A DNA stretch of 59,366 bases from Chitinophagaceae bacterium (GTDB lineage: Bacteria; Bacteroidota; Bacteroidia; Chitinophagales; Chitinophagaceae), in NCBI GenBank assembly GCA_016787085.1, contig JAEUVJ010000054.1, positions 1 through 59,366 on the forward strand. Reading direction: 5' to 3'. A program made the position numbers and the translations under genes. The notes beneath the pieces were generated by a model. The model saw only the letters and a program-made list of their open reading frames with translations, did no database searches and had not been told where the DNA came from. Position 1 is the first letter of the stretch. Each line of letters starts with the position of its first letter. This document shows positions 1 to 8,511 of the stretch, in pieces.

Positions 1-43
1 TGTTATAATTTGGTGTTTCAAAACCACTTAAACCCTTGCAATA

Positions 44-361
44 ATGAGAAAAGCCGATCTTGTAAACCAGATATCTGAAAAGACGGGGATTCCCAAAGTT
101 GATGTATTGGTTACCCTCGAAACCATGTTCAAAGAAGTAAAGGACACCCTCGCAGCAGGGGAAAATATATATATACGTGGCTTCGGCAGCTTTATCACGA
201 AGAAGAGAGCTGCGAAGATCGGGCGTAATATTAAAAAGAATATTGCTGTTCATATCCCTGAACACTATATACCTGCCTTCAAGCCTGCCAAGGAGTTTGT
301 AGCTGAAGTAAAAAAACTGAAAGAGCTTAAGCCCGATGCCGGCCCGGGTGAAGATGCGTAA
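44..361 (+). CDS. HU/IHF-family DNA-binding protein
   Basis: A nucleoid protein of 105 residues that should bind and bend DNA as a dimer. The N-terminal helices (MRKADLVNQISEKTGI, residues 1-16) and the beta-arm region with GFGSF at about residues 46-50 are the HU/IHF signature. The arm carries RNIKKN and the conserved FKPAKEF follows near residue 85. A short acidic tail (about 15 residues, ending PGEDA) extends beyond the usual 90-residue HU core. It is the first gene of the window and is followed by a TPR protein on the same strand. The family call is secure; whether it acts as HU or IHF cannot be told. Confidence 0.95.
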   Translation: MRKADLVNQISEKTGIPKVDVLVTLETMFKEVKDTLAAGENIYIRGFGSFITKKRAAKIGRNIKKNIAVHIPEHYIPAFKPAKEFVAEVKKLKELKPDAGPGEDA

Positions 362-419
362 TAAGCCGTTTTCTTTCTGGTCCGATTATTATTTACCGAA
401 GTTTTATACACGTTTGGGG

Positions 420-427
420 TAACTTTG
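420..427 (+). promoter_or_regulatory. Bacteroidota -7 promoter box (TAACTTTG)
   Basis: A perfect match to the TAnnTTTG consensus, ending 18 nt before the GTG start of the TPR gene. No clear -33 TTG lies 19-21 nt upstream. It implies a very short leader, as is common in this phylum. Confidence 0.5.
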
Positions 428-445
428 CCACTCAAATTTTGAATT

Positions 446-1312
446 GTGAAAAGACCTCAATTGATCACTATTGCCGCCGGTATTGTATTAGTAGTCGCTA
501 TTTACAGTTTTGGCAAAACGGTACCATCTAAAAAATCAATCAAAGAACCTGAGCAACATAGTGAAAATGACGGGCATGATCATGGCCCGGCAGCCAGCAT
601 TTCAATAGACACCATACTTCTTGCGGCTAAAAAGCAGCTGAGTCCTGACCAGGTATTGAGGCTGAATATGCTGGAGAACTCTGTTTCAAGGGGTGATGTA
701 AAGGACCAGCAGCTAAAGATCTATCACCAGCTATCCCATTTCTGGGGTGATTCGGCCCGTATTTTCGAGCCCTATGCCTGGTATGAAGCCGAAGCCGCCA
801 GATTGGAAAATTCAGAAAATTCCCTCACCTTTGCTGCCCGCTTATTTTTGGAGAACCTGCAACAGGACAGTGACCCGGAACTGAGAAAATGGAAAGCCCT
901 GCAGGCCAAAGATTTGTTCGAAAGGTCTTTGACGATCAACCCGGATAATGATTCAGCTAAAGTAGGCCTTGGCGCCTGCTACCTGTTCGGCAATATCTCT
1001 GACATGCCTATGGAAGGATTAGGTAAGATCAGGGAAGTAATCCAAAAGGATAGCACAAATGTGTATGCACAGATGATGCTCGCAAAAGGTTCAGTAATAT
1101 CCGGGCAGTATGATAAAGCTATCAGCCGTTTGGAAACTGTAATCAGGCTGGAAAAACGTAACATTGAAGCCATACTGATGCTGGCTGATGTACTGGAAAG
1201 GACAGGAGATAAGAAAGGCGCTGTAAAATGGTATCACGCAAGTCTGGAGATCATTCAACGGCCTGATGCCAGGGTGGAGATAGAAAAGCGTATAACCGAG
1301 TTGAGCAAGTAG
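446..1312 (+). CDS. Membrane-anchored tetratricopeptide-repeat protein
   Basis: A protein of 288 residues starting at GTG. A single hydrophobic segment (about residues 6-23) suggests an N-terminal membrane anchor with the rest in the periplasm. A His/Asp-rich linker (DGHDHG, near residues 42-47) follows. The C-terminal half has the alpha-helical TPR pattern: DLFERSLTINPDNDSAKVGL, then a repeat with AQMMLAKGSVISGQYDKA, then IEAILMLADVLERTGDKKGA. TPRs mediate protein-protein contacts; no enzymatic motif is visible. It lies between the HU gene and the bS22-like/RNase G pair. The specific role is unknown. Confidence 0.8.
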   Translation: MKRPQLITIAAGIVLVVAIYSFGKTVPSKKSIKEPEQHSENDGHDHGPAASISIDTILLAAKKQLSPDQVLRLNMLENSVSRGDVKDQQLKIYHQLSHFWGDSARIFEPYAWYEAEAARLENSENSLTFAARLFLENLQQDSDPELRKWKALQAKDLFERSLTINPDNDSAKVGLGACYLFGNISDMPMEGLGKIREVIQKDSTNVYAQMMLAKGSVISGQYDKAISRLETVIRLEKRNIEAILMLADVLERTGDKKGAVKWYHASLEIIQRPDARVEIEKRITELSK

Positions 1313-1400
1313 TGTATCAAAAAGTTTGGAAAGCAGGCGATGTCCATCGCTGCGATCCTGAACTTATTTATAATAACAAGATCTAAAAAATTATTTGAGT

Positions 1401-1496
1401 ATGCCTTGTGGTAAGAAAAGGAAGCGTCATAAAATTGCGACGCACAAACGTAAAAAAAGACTGAGAAAGAATCGTCACAAGAAAAGAAACAAGTAG
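1401..1496 (+). CDS. bS22/COX24-like basic mini-protein
   Basis: A 31-codon gene starting MPCGKKRKRHKIATHKRKKR and ending KNRHKKRNK. About two thirds of the residues are Lys, Arg or His. This matches the AURKAIP1/COX24 domain (mitoribosomal mS38, mycobacterial bS22), an extremely basic tail that threads into small-subunit rRNA. Bacteroidota carry such a mini-protein, and here it sits directly upstream of RNase G. What is seen is the sequence and its position; its being a ribosomal protein is inferred from family knowledge. Confidence 0.75.
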   Translation: MPCGKKRKRHKIATHKRKKRLRKNRHKKRNK

Positions 1497-1512
1497 GTTT
1501 AATAAGTTTCGG

Positions 1513-1570
1513 AGGTTCCATGAGTTCCAGAAGTTTTTAGCTTCTGAAATTTGTTGAACTTCCGGAACCT
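1513..1570 (+). promoter_or_regulatory. Nested hairpin in the RNase G leader
   Basis: Three co-axial stems are nested: AGGTTCC/GGAACCT (1513-1519 with 1564-1570), GTTC/GAAC (1524-1527 with 1556-1559) and CAGAAG/CTTCTG (1528-1533 with 1541-1546). The element lies about 150 nt before the RNase G start. There is no U-run after it, so it is not a simple terminator. It also contains a direct repeat TGTTGAACTT (1552-1561 and 1570-1579). It could be an mRNA leader structure or a remnant of a short genomic repeat. Confidence 0.4.
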
Positions 1571-1719
1571 GTTGAACTTTCTTCAGTCAACCGGTTGTCT
1601 GCCGTACAAGTTTGCACCCCACCTCTGCTGCAACTTTATCCCTCCGCAATCACGTACGGTTTTACGGTCACCCGGTATTTACAGCAATAAGGTCAGATTC
1701 ATTTATTGTACAGGCTGTA

Positions 1720-3273
1720 ATGAACAAAGAACTCATTATTAATGCAGCACCGCAGGGTGTTGAGATCGCCTTGCTGGAAGATAAGAAGCTGGTAGAACTG
1801 CATAGCGAAAAAAGCGATGCCCGTTTTGCCGTAGGGGATCTCTATCTCGGTAAAGTAAAAAAACTCATTCCGGGGTTAAACGCTGCTTTTGTGGATGTAG
1901 GTTTTGAAAAGGATGCTTTTCTTCACTATACTGACCTGAGCCCCTATGCCCGCTCCCTTCTGAAGTTTACCTCTTTCAGCATGAATGATAAAAGCGAAAC
2001 AGGGCTTGACTTCGGAAAATTTGAAAATGAACCGGAGATTATCAAGACAGGCAAGATCAATGAGGTGCTTGGCGGCAAGCCCCATATTCTAGTTCAGATA
2101 TTGAAGGAGCCGATTGCGGCCAAGGGTCCCAGGTTAAGTTGCGAGATCTCTTTACCGGGTCGTTTTGTTGTCATCACCCCCTTCAACAATATCGTGGCGG
2201 TTTCCCGGAAGATCCATTCTTCCGAAGAAAGAAAGCGATTGCAAAAGATCGTAGAAGCGATCAAGCCGAAGAATTTTGGCGTCATCGTCCGTACAGCAGC
2301 CGAAGGAAAGAATACCGCAGAACTGCATGAAGATCTTTCAGCGCTGGTAGAAATGTGGAAGACGATACAGAAAAACCTGAAAGGCGCAGTCGCCCCCGCG
2401 AAGATCCTGAGTGAGCAGACGAAAACAAACAGTATTCTCCGCGACCTCTTAAATGCCGATTTTAATAAGATCGTGGTGAATGACCGGAACATCTATACCG
2501 ATACAAAGAATTATATACAACGTATTGCCCCTGAAAAGGCCGATATTGTTTCTTTCTATCAGAACGGTTCACCCATTTTCGATTCTTTTGGTATTACCAA
2601 ACAGGTTAAGTCTTCATTTGGTAAAACAGTGAACCTGAACAGCGGCGCCTATCTTATTATTGAGCACACAGAAGCGCTGCATGTAATCGATGTGAACAGC
2701 GGCTACAAAAGCGTAAGCAATAACCAGGAACAAAATGCGCTGGAAACAAACCTGGAAGCAGCGGATGAAATAGCCAGGCAGTTGCGCCTCCGTGATCTTG
2801 GTGGTATCATCGTAGCTGACTTTATAGACATGAAGCTGCCGGAAAATAAACGGAAGCTGGTAGAAAAAATGGAAGAATTCATGGCGCCTGACAGGGCTAA
2901 ACATGCAGTACTTCCGATTTCCAAATTCGGTCTGATGCAGATCACCCGGCAGCGGATGAAGCCGGAGATGAATATCAATACCCAGGAAGTATGCCCAAGC
3001 TGTAACGGAACAGGTAAAATATCCTCTACTATATTATTAGAAGACGATATTGAGAAGAATCTGAACTATCTCATCACTCACAAGCACGGCGGACTGAAAC
3101 TGGTGGTCAACCCTATCATGTATGCCTACCTGACGAAAGGATGGCCCTGGTCAACCCGTATCGCCAAATGGAATAAAAAATTCAGGCAAAAAACAAAATT
3201 GCAGCAGGACACCAATTATCATCTCACCGAATACAAGTTCTTTGATGAGAATGATGAAGAAATAAAATTATAA
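1720..3273 (+). CDS. rng: Ribonuclease E/G family protein (RNase G)
   Basis: A single-strand-specific endoribonuclease of 517 residues acting in rRNA maturation and mRNA decay. The ATG beginning MNKELIINAAPQGVEIALLE is chosen because it matches the family N terminus; the frame stays open for 36 more codons upstream without family-like sequence. An S1-like segment (VGDLYLGKVKKLIPGLNAAF, about residues 36-55) is followed by the catalytic domain with HVIDVNSG and DFIDM acidic residues for Mg2+. The Zn-link motif CPSCNGTG lies near residue 428. It has RNase G length and no long degradosome scaffold tail. A strong terminator follows at once. Confidence 0.93.
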   Translation: MNKELIINAAPQGVEIALLEDKKLVELHSEKSDARFAVGDLYLGKVKKLIPGLNAAFVDVGFEKDAFLHYTDLSPYARSLLKFTSFSMNDKSETGLDFGKFENEPEIIKTGKINEVLGGKPHILVQILKEPIAAKGPRLSCEISLPGRFVVITPFNNIVAVSRKIHSSEERKRLQKIVEAIKPKNFGVIVRTAAEGKNTAELHEDLSALVEMWKTIQKNLKGAVAPAKILSEQTKTNSILRDLLNADFNKIVVNDRNIYTDTKNYIQRIAPEKADIVSFYQNGSPIFDSFGITKQVKSSFGKTVNLNSGAYLIIEHTEALHVIDVNSGYKSVSNNQEQNALETNLEAADEIARQLRLRDLGGIIVADFIDMKLPENKRKLVEKMEEFMAPDRAKHAVLPISKFGLMQITRQRMKPEMNINTQEVCPSCNGTGKISSTILLEDDIEKNLNYLITHKHGGLKLVVNPIMYAYLTKGWPWSTRIAKWNKKFRQKTKLQQDTNYHLTEYKFFDENDEEIKL

Positions 3274-3312
3274 TTAAAAAAGCCTTCAGATGATTTGAAG
3301 GCTTTTTTAATT
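3272..3312. terminator. Bidirectional intrinsic terminator after rng
   Basis: A 17-bp inverted repeat (3272-3288 with 3296-3312) contains the stem AAAAAAGCCTTCA/TGAAGGCTTTTTT and a 7-nt loop. It gives a U-tract on both strands and lies between convergent rng and the M14 peptidase gene. Confidence 0.9.
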
Positions 3313-3333
3313 ATTTATTCTTCTCCCGGCTGG

Positions 3334-5859
3334 CTATTGCCCTACCATAAATACAGCATTACAGAACATCAGCTTTCCATTCTCCCAAAAGTTCCTGAAC
3401 AATACATTATCTGAAAGATACGTGATCGTTCCCCGGCCCATTTCCTGAACACCGAAGACCAATCCGTCTTTCAGCTTCTTTCTCAATTTAAAGCCCACAA
3501 ATCCCGCCACCTGGTTATCTTTCTTGATCACTCCTGCATTCCAGCCATTCTCTTTGATAAAATCATAAATGGTATTATCCATTTTGAGAGTGTAATAGTA
3601 ATTCGGGTACCCATACATGAGCGGATGAGTGTTGTCAATATCCACTTTGAAAACAGAACCAGGAGTAGTTCCCGGCACTTCATCTTTTTCCCTGTTCTCA
3701 AATGATTTCAATAAAAGATAAGGGTCCTTTTTGCCGGTCGTATCTTTTTCCTCATCCTTTCTCAGTTTGACCGTACTCCAATCCTGCCTGCTTAATTGTG
3801 CAACGGCAGATTCCAGCGCCACTACCCGGCCACCGCTCCTTACCCATTGGGCAAACTGATCGGACATTGCTTTGTCGCTGAGAAAACGATAATTACCATC
3901 CGGAAGGATCAGTACATCCACATCACTCCATTTTACGCGGCTAAAATCATTGGCATTGATCAGCGTGACAGGATACTCCAGTTCTTTCTCAAAGAAGTGC
4001 CACACTTCGCCGGCAGCATTGGAGCCAACCCCCTCACCGGTCATCAAAGCCACTTTCAATGTCTTCATCGGGTGGACCTTTGAACTGCCGAAATCAAATC
4101 CCTTGTCCACCATACCTGTAGTGATCGCATTCATCTTTACATTATTCGCATTGCATACTTTGCTAACGATACTCCATAAATTATTTCCGGCTTTCTCATT
4201 TCCCTTTTTAATAATGATCACTGACCCCCGGGCAAAGGATTGACCATTGACCTCAAAGGGCATTTCTGCAAAACGGAGTTTAATGTTTTGCCTCAGTAGT
4301 TGTGCTACTGCTTTTGCTGACTGCATTCCCTGCCAGCGAATGACATAACCATAGCCATCTGCAGCGTTATTCTGTACCGGATCGGTTTTTACTTTGCCGC
4401 TAACGACAACCGGTAGCTTGCTGGCATAGGCTGTTAGGCCATAAACATAGGGCAGCGACCAGGCTGTAATGTCATACGTAAGGGAATCAACCAGTTTTGA
4501 CTGGGGTTCAAACAATACTTTCACCATGGTAGCTTTGGGCTGTGCTGAACTGATCACAATATCGCCGGCCGCTACTGTAAAAGCATCTTCTTTTCCTGTA
4601 CCGTAATTAAAGCCCCTTCCTGCTCCGCTGCCTGAACTATATTCGATATTGTTTTTATCCAGCAGTTTGAGCAACGCATTGATCCGTTCTGCATCGGCAG
4701 TAGTGTTTTTGACCACATAGGTTTTATACTCACCTACTGAGCCACTCACGGCATTATTAAAGAACTTTCTGAACTCTTTGACCAGGGAAGATGCATTCAA
4801 AGATGAGATCTCAATAGTGCTTAAAGAGGTAGTATAGTGATGAATAGCCCGGTCATACAAGGTCAGGGTGTCCCCTTCATCCGTATCTGCTCCGAGCCCT
4901 CCTGCCCCGCCACCGCCTTGCTCATAGGTCATGCCGATAGCGCCGTTATAAACAGGATAGGTATCGCCATAAGAAGGATAGAACAGGTCGAATATCTCTT
5001 TGGTGAAATACAACCAGCCATTCTTGTCAAAGTATTTTGCGTGGTTCTTGCCTATCGTAACCTGGAAATCACGCTGCCATTGAGTGATCGCTTCATGATA
5101 GGGTTGTGCAGCCGGGGCAAAATAGTAAGGCTGGTTAATTCCCTGTTCATGATAATCCACATGCACCTGCGGCATCCATTGATTGTACTGTATGATGCGT
5201 TGCTGGCTTTCTACCTGTGTTTGCCAGGCCCAGTCGCGGTTCAGGTCAAAGTTGTAATGATTCGTTCTGCCACCGGGCCAGGGCTCCCTGTGTTCTCTTG
5301 CATCAAGGCGGGGATTGTAATTTGCGCCTACAATTGAATTGAACCAATTCACATAACGATCCCTGCCATCCGGGTTGATACAGGGATCAATGATAACAAC
5401 CGTATTCTTTAACCATTCCCTGGTTTGCGTATTTTTCGGATCCACTAATGCGAACAGCGTAAGCAGGGCCGCTTCCGAAGAGGATGTTTCATTGCCATGC
5501 ACATTATAGCTCAGCCACACAATGGCCGGGGCGTTTTCAGACGGGGCCATTTTATCTTTTGACAGGTTGGCTAACCGCAGGTTATTCATACGGATGTTTT
5601 CAAGGTTACTGATATTCTCCGGTGATGAAATAAACGTGAGGTATAACGGTCGGTGCTCATTGGTCTCTCCATACTGCTGAAGCCTGACCGTAGCAGGATT
5701 GTTCTGCGTCACATGCTGGAAATAGCTTACGATCCTCCAATGAGGTGTATACCGGGCGCCGATCTTGTAGCCCAAGAATTCCTCTGGAGATTTAACCTGG
5801 GCATTAATGGCTGAAAATAACAGTAAGGAAAAAAGAAAAAATACTAACCGCTTCATCAT
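3334..5859 (-). CDS. M14-family zinc carboxypeptidase, secreted
   Basis: A secreted metallocarboxypeptidase of 841 residues. The start is set at MMKRLVFFLFSLLLFSAINA because this is a canonical signal peptide; the frame is open 16 codons further upstream without signal features. Zinc ligands are recognisable as H121 and E124 (NVHGNETSSSE) and H237 (HVDYHEQG). The substrate-binding NPDGRDR lies at residues 162-168. A long C-terminal half includes a segment with a class I amidotransferase-like fold (VDVLILPDGN), as in other large Bacteroidota M14 proteins. It probably acts in the periplasm or outside the cell on peptides. Convergent with rng; upstream lies another metallopeptidase gene in the same direction. 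Confidence 0.88.
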   Translation of the reverse strand: MMKRLVFFLFSLLLFSAINAQVKSPEEFLGYKIGARYTPHWRIVSYFQHVTQNNPATVRLQQYGETNEHRPLYLTFISSPENISNLENIRMNNLRLANLSKDKMAPSENAPAIVWLSYNVHGNETSSSEAALLTLFALVDPKNTQTREWLKNTVVIIDPCINPDGRDRYVNWFNSIVGANYNPRLDAREHREPWPGGRTNHYNFDLNRDWAWQTQVESQQRIIQYNQWMPQVHVDYHEQGINQPYYFAPAAQPYHEAITQWQRDFQVTIGKNHAKYFDKNGWLYFTKEIFDLFYPSYGDTYPVYNGAIGMTYEQGGGGAGGLGADTDEGDTLTLYDRAIHHYTTSLSTIEISSLNASSLVKEFRKFFNNAVSGSVGEYKTYVVKNTTADAERINALLKLLDKNNIEYSSGSGAGRGFNYGTGKEDAFTVAAGDIVISSAQPKATMVKVLFEPQSKLVDSLTYDITAWSLPYVYGLTAYASKLPVVVSGKVKTDPVQNNAADGYGYVIRWQGMQSAKAVAQLLRQNIKLRFAEMPFEVNGQSFARGSVIIIKKGNEKAGNNLWSIVSKVCNANNVKMNAITTGMVDKGFDFGSSKVHPMKTLKVALMTGEGVGSNAAGEVWHFFEKELEYPVTLINANDFSRVKWSDVDVLILPDGNYRFLSDKAMSDQFAQWVRSGGRVVALESAVAQLSRQDWSTVKLRKDEEKDTTGKKDPYLLLKSFENREKDEVPGTTPGSVFKVDIDNTHPLMYGYPNYYYTLKMDNTIYDFIKENGWNAGVIKKDNQVAGFVGFKLRKKLKDGLVFGVQEMGRGTITYLSDNVLFRNFWENGKLMFCNAVFMVGQ

Positions 5860-5962
5860 ATAAACTTTTATGGCGTAAGGTAAACGAAAAGAACAGAAGT
5901 AGGGCATGCCGGTTATTACTCAGGCAAGACTCAGGTAATGATTTTGGTTAGCGGAAAGAAAA

Positions 5963-5987
5963 GAGACCATCTTTTTGAGACGGCCTC
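5963..5987 (-). terminator. Intrinsic terminator after the YugP-like gene
   Basis: On the minus strand GAGGCCGTCT pairs with AGATGGTCTC (one G-U pair) around a short A-rich loop, followed by TTTTCTTT. It lies about 30 nt after the stop codon of the membrane zinc peptidase. Confidence 0.65.
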
Positions 5988-6015
5988 CTTAAGTTGAATT
6001 ATTTTTAAAGGGAAA

Positions 6016-6708
6016 TCAGCTTCTGTCCCTGCTACCGAGATATAACATGATATATTGAACTAATGTAACTACAGCAGCAAGGGCAGCGACTACATACGTT
6101 GTAGCTGCCCATTTCAGCGCATCTTTAGCCATCGGGTATTCGGTTCTGTTAGTTACATTGGTTCTTTCCAGCCAGGTCAGGGCTCTTTTGCTTGCATCAA
6201 ATTCAACCGGGAGTGTTATCAGGGAGAAAACAACAGTTATTGCCATTAATATTATACCTATCAGCAAAACCGTGGTGTTGCCCGAATAGGCCATCACTAC
6301 ACCGATCAGTAATATCCAGTTGACCAGCATTGAACTGAACTGTACAGCGGGCACCAGCTTACTGCGCATGGTTAATGGTGCATAAGCTGTAGCATGTTGT
6401 ACGGCATGACCGCATTCATGTGCAGCTACGGCTGCAGCAGAAACACTGATACCATTATATACATCCGGACTCAGGTTGACTGTCTTATTAACCGGGTTAT
6501 AATGGTCGGACAGAAAGCCATCGGAAGAGGTAACTTTTACATCATATATACCATTCTCCCTCAGCATCTTTTCTGCAATTTCACGCCCTGTAAGTCCATG
6601 AGAAAGAGGCACTTTACTATACTTGGCAAACTTGTTTTTCAGGACTAGCGAAACAAGCATACTGATCCCCAAGAAGATCAGCGAAACGATCATAATGGCT
6701 GGTGTCAT
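6016..6708 (-). CDS. Membrane zinc metallopeptidase, YugP family
   Basis: A protein of 230 residues of the neutral zinc metallopeptidase family (YugP, Zn_peptidase_2). The HECGH motif (H97, E98, H101) provides two zinc ligands and the catalytic Glu. Hydrophobic segments at about residues 4-24, 120-165 and 200-225 place it in the membrane. EFDASKRALTWL, after the second membrane region, is the conserved segment that likely holds the third metal ligand. The substrate of this family is poorly known. Divergent from radA across a 426-nt gap. Confidence 0.85.
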   Translation of the reverse strand: MTPAIMIVSLIFLGISMLVSLVLKNKFAKYSKVPLSHGLTGREIAEKMLRENGIYDVKVTSSDGFLSDHYNPVNKTVNLSPDVYNGISVSAAAVAAHECGHAVQHATAYAPLTMRSKLVPAVQFSSMLVNWILLIGVVMAYSGNTTVLLIGIILMAITVVFSLITLPVEFDASKRALTWLERTNVTNRTEYPMAKDALKWAATTYVVAALAAVVTLVQYIMLYLGSRDRS

Positions 6709-6957
6709 TTTCTAAAAATTATTTATTTTATTACTTATTATAACAAATCTGTTACCAATTGGATTAAGGGTTGTTTTTCAGCCGTTTTGTCACCTCCGCT
6801 ACTCACATCGGTACTACAAGGCATAATTTACCTTTTATTCCAAACCATTCCTAAGTGTTTTATTTTCATAAACTTATGGCATTTTTATTAACCGGTATAA
6901 ACGTATGGCAGTATCGTTTAAAACCACTCAAAGTTATTCACAGCAGCAAAAAATTAT

Positions 6958-7045
6958 TTTGAAATATTGCACAGAATTGTAACTTAGCAATAGAATTTAA
7001 TGGGTTAGTAAGTAAAGGGGTCAATCGCAAGATTGGCCCTTTTTA
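6958..7045 (+). ncRNA. Candidate small RNA with own promoter and terminator
   Basis: This lies in the 426-nt gene-free region between two divergent genes (6709-7134). A TTTTG (6957-6961) is followed after 18 nt by TAACTTAG (6980-6987), one mismatch from the -7 consensus. Downstream is a GCAA tetraloop hairpin (7014-7026 with 7031-7043, 13 bp with two wobbles) ending in a U-run. No gene on the plus strand precedes this terminator, so the simplest reading is a short RNA of about 50 nt. It could instead be an attenuator for transcripts entering radA. The rest of the gap shows no ORF or other structure I can support. Confidence 0.4.
7014..7045 (+). terminator. Orphan intrinsic terminator upstream of radA
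   Basis: The stem AAAGGGGTCAATC pairs with GATTGGCCCTTTT around GCAA and is followed by TTTTT. It sits 90 nt before radA with no upstream coding gene on this strand. Confidence 0.75.
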
Positions 7046-7134
7046 CATTTCCCGAATCAATTAATAATCAATAGGTTTCTTCGTCTTTCTTTCATCTTTT
7101 TCATTCAACAATTGCGATCGTTTACCTTTAACTT

Positions 7135-8511
7135 ATGAGTAAAGTTAAAACAGCTTTCTTCTGTCAAAACTGCGGATATGAAAGTGTGAAATGGATAGGT
7201 CAATGTCCATCATGCGGGCAATGGAATACGTTTGTTGAGGAACTGATCCAGAAAGAAACAATAAAGAACAATAATGGATGGAAAGAGTACCATGATGATA
7301 AAAGGACAAACAAAACTATCTCGCTCAAAGACATAAAAAGCAGCGAAGAAAAAAGATTGATAACAAGTGATGCTGAGTTGAACCGGGTATTAGGTGGAGG
7401 TATTGTTCCCGGAAGTATTGTGCTGGTGGCCGGAGAACCCGGTATCGGTAAATCAACATTGTTCTTGCAAAACGGTTTATGGCTGAAGGATGCAGTTGTT
7501 TTATATATAAGCGGTGAAGAAAGCGAACAGCAGATCAAGATGCGGGCTGACAGACTCAGGTTAAAGAATGATAATTTTTACCTGCTCACAGAAACATCCA
7601 CACAAACGATCTTCCAGGAGATAAAGAAACTAAAGCCCGATTTAGTAATCATTGACTCCATACAGACCTTGCAAACACCATTCATTGATTCTTCTCCGGG
7701 CAGCGTGTCGCAGATACGGGAATGTGCTGCTGAATTCCAGCGTTTCGCCAAAGAAACAAACACCCCGGTCTTCCTGATAGGACATATCACCAAAGACGGG
7801 AGTATTGCCGGACCAAAGATCCTTGAGCATATGGTAGATACTGTGCTGCAGTTTGAAGGGGATCGCCACTATGCCTACCGCATATTGCGTACATTGAAGA
7901 ATCGCTTTGGCAGTACGGCAGAATTAGGCATCTATGAAATGACAGATGAAGGAATGAGAGGAGTAGCTAATCCGAGTGAGATCCTGATCACACAGAAAGA
8001 AGACCAACTCAGTGGTATCGCCATTGCTGCTACTATAGAAGGGATGCGGCCGCTACTGATAGAAGTGCAGGCGTTGGTCACCCAATCGGTTTATGGTACG
8101 CCGCAGCGAACGGTCAGTGGCTTTGATCTTCGCCGGTTACAATTATTATTAGCTGTATTGGAAAAAAGAGGTGGCTTTCACTTTGGTGTAAAAGATGTAT
8201 TCCTGAATATTGCCGGTGGCTTAAAAGTAGAAGACCCGTCCATAGATCTGGCAGTTTTGTGTGCCTTGCTTTCTTCGTATGAAGATGTTCCCCTGCCGCA
8301 GCATATTTGTTTTACCGGTGAGATAGGATTGAGTGGTGAGATAAGAGCCGTGAACAGGATCGAACAACGCATAGCAGAAGCCGAGAAGTTAGGCTTTGAG
8401 AAGATCATTCTTTCCAAATACAACCAGAAAGGATTAGCCCGCAACAAATTCGGTATTGAGATCATGATGATGGGGCGGGTGGAAGAAGTGTATCAGTATC
8501 TTTTTCAATGA
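7135..8511 (+). CDS. radA: DNA repair protein RadA (Sms)
   Basis: A RecA-like ATPase of 458 residues that promotes branch migration during recombinational repair and, in other bacteria, natural transformation. The N-terminal zinc finger has C10, C13, C24 and C27. The Walker A motif GEPGIGKST spans residues 100-108. The RadA-specific KNRFG motif is at residues 255-259. The C-terminal Lon-like domain is present (LNIAGGLKVEDPSIDLAVL). Length is normal. The stop overlaps the start of the ComF-like gene by 4 nt, so the two are probably co-translated. Confidence 0.97.
   Translation: MSKVKTAFFCQNCGYESVKWIGQCPSCGQWNTFVEELIQKETIKNNNGWKEYHDDKRTNKTISLKDIKSSEEKRLITSDAELNRVLGGGIVPGSIVLVAGEPGIGKSTLFLQNGLWLKDAVVLYISGEESEQQIKMRADRLRLKNDNFYLLTETSTQTIFQEIKKLKPDLVIIDSIQTLQTPFIDSSPGSVSQIRECAAEFQRFAKETNTPVFLIGHITKDGSIAGPKILEHMVDTVLQFEGDRHYAYRILRTLKNRFGSTAELGIYEMTDEGMRGVANPSEILITQKEDQLSGIAIAATIEGMRPLLIEVQALVTQSVYGTPQRTVSGFDLRRLQLLLAVLEKRGGFHFGVKDVFLNIAGGLKVEDPSIDLAVLCALLSSYEDVPLPQHICFTGEIGLSGEIRAVNRIEQRIAEAEKLGFEKIILSKYNQKGLARNKFGIEIMMMGRVEEVYQYLFQ

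Noticed and set aside
1612..1719. Longer N terminus for RNase G
   Set aside because: The added 36 codons do not resemble the family, and the ATG at 1720 gives the expected N terminus.
44..3273. HU, TPR, bS22-like and rng as one operon
   Set aside because: A separate promoter box precedes the TPR gene and the gap before rng holds a structured element, so one transcript cannot be claimed.
3796..5337. Plus-strand open frames opposite the M14 peptidase gene
   Set aside because: They lie wholly antisense to a gene with clear zinc-site motifs and show no family sequence.
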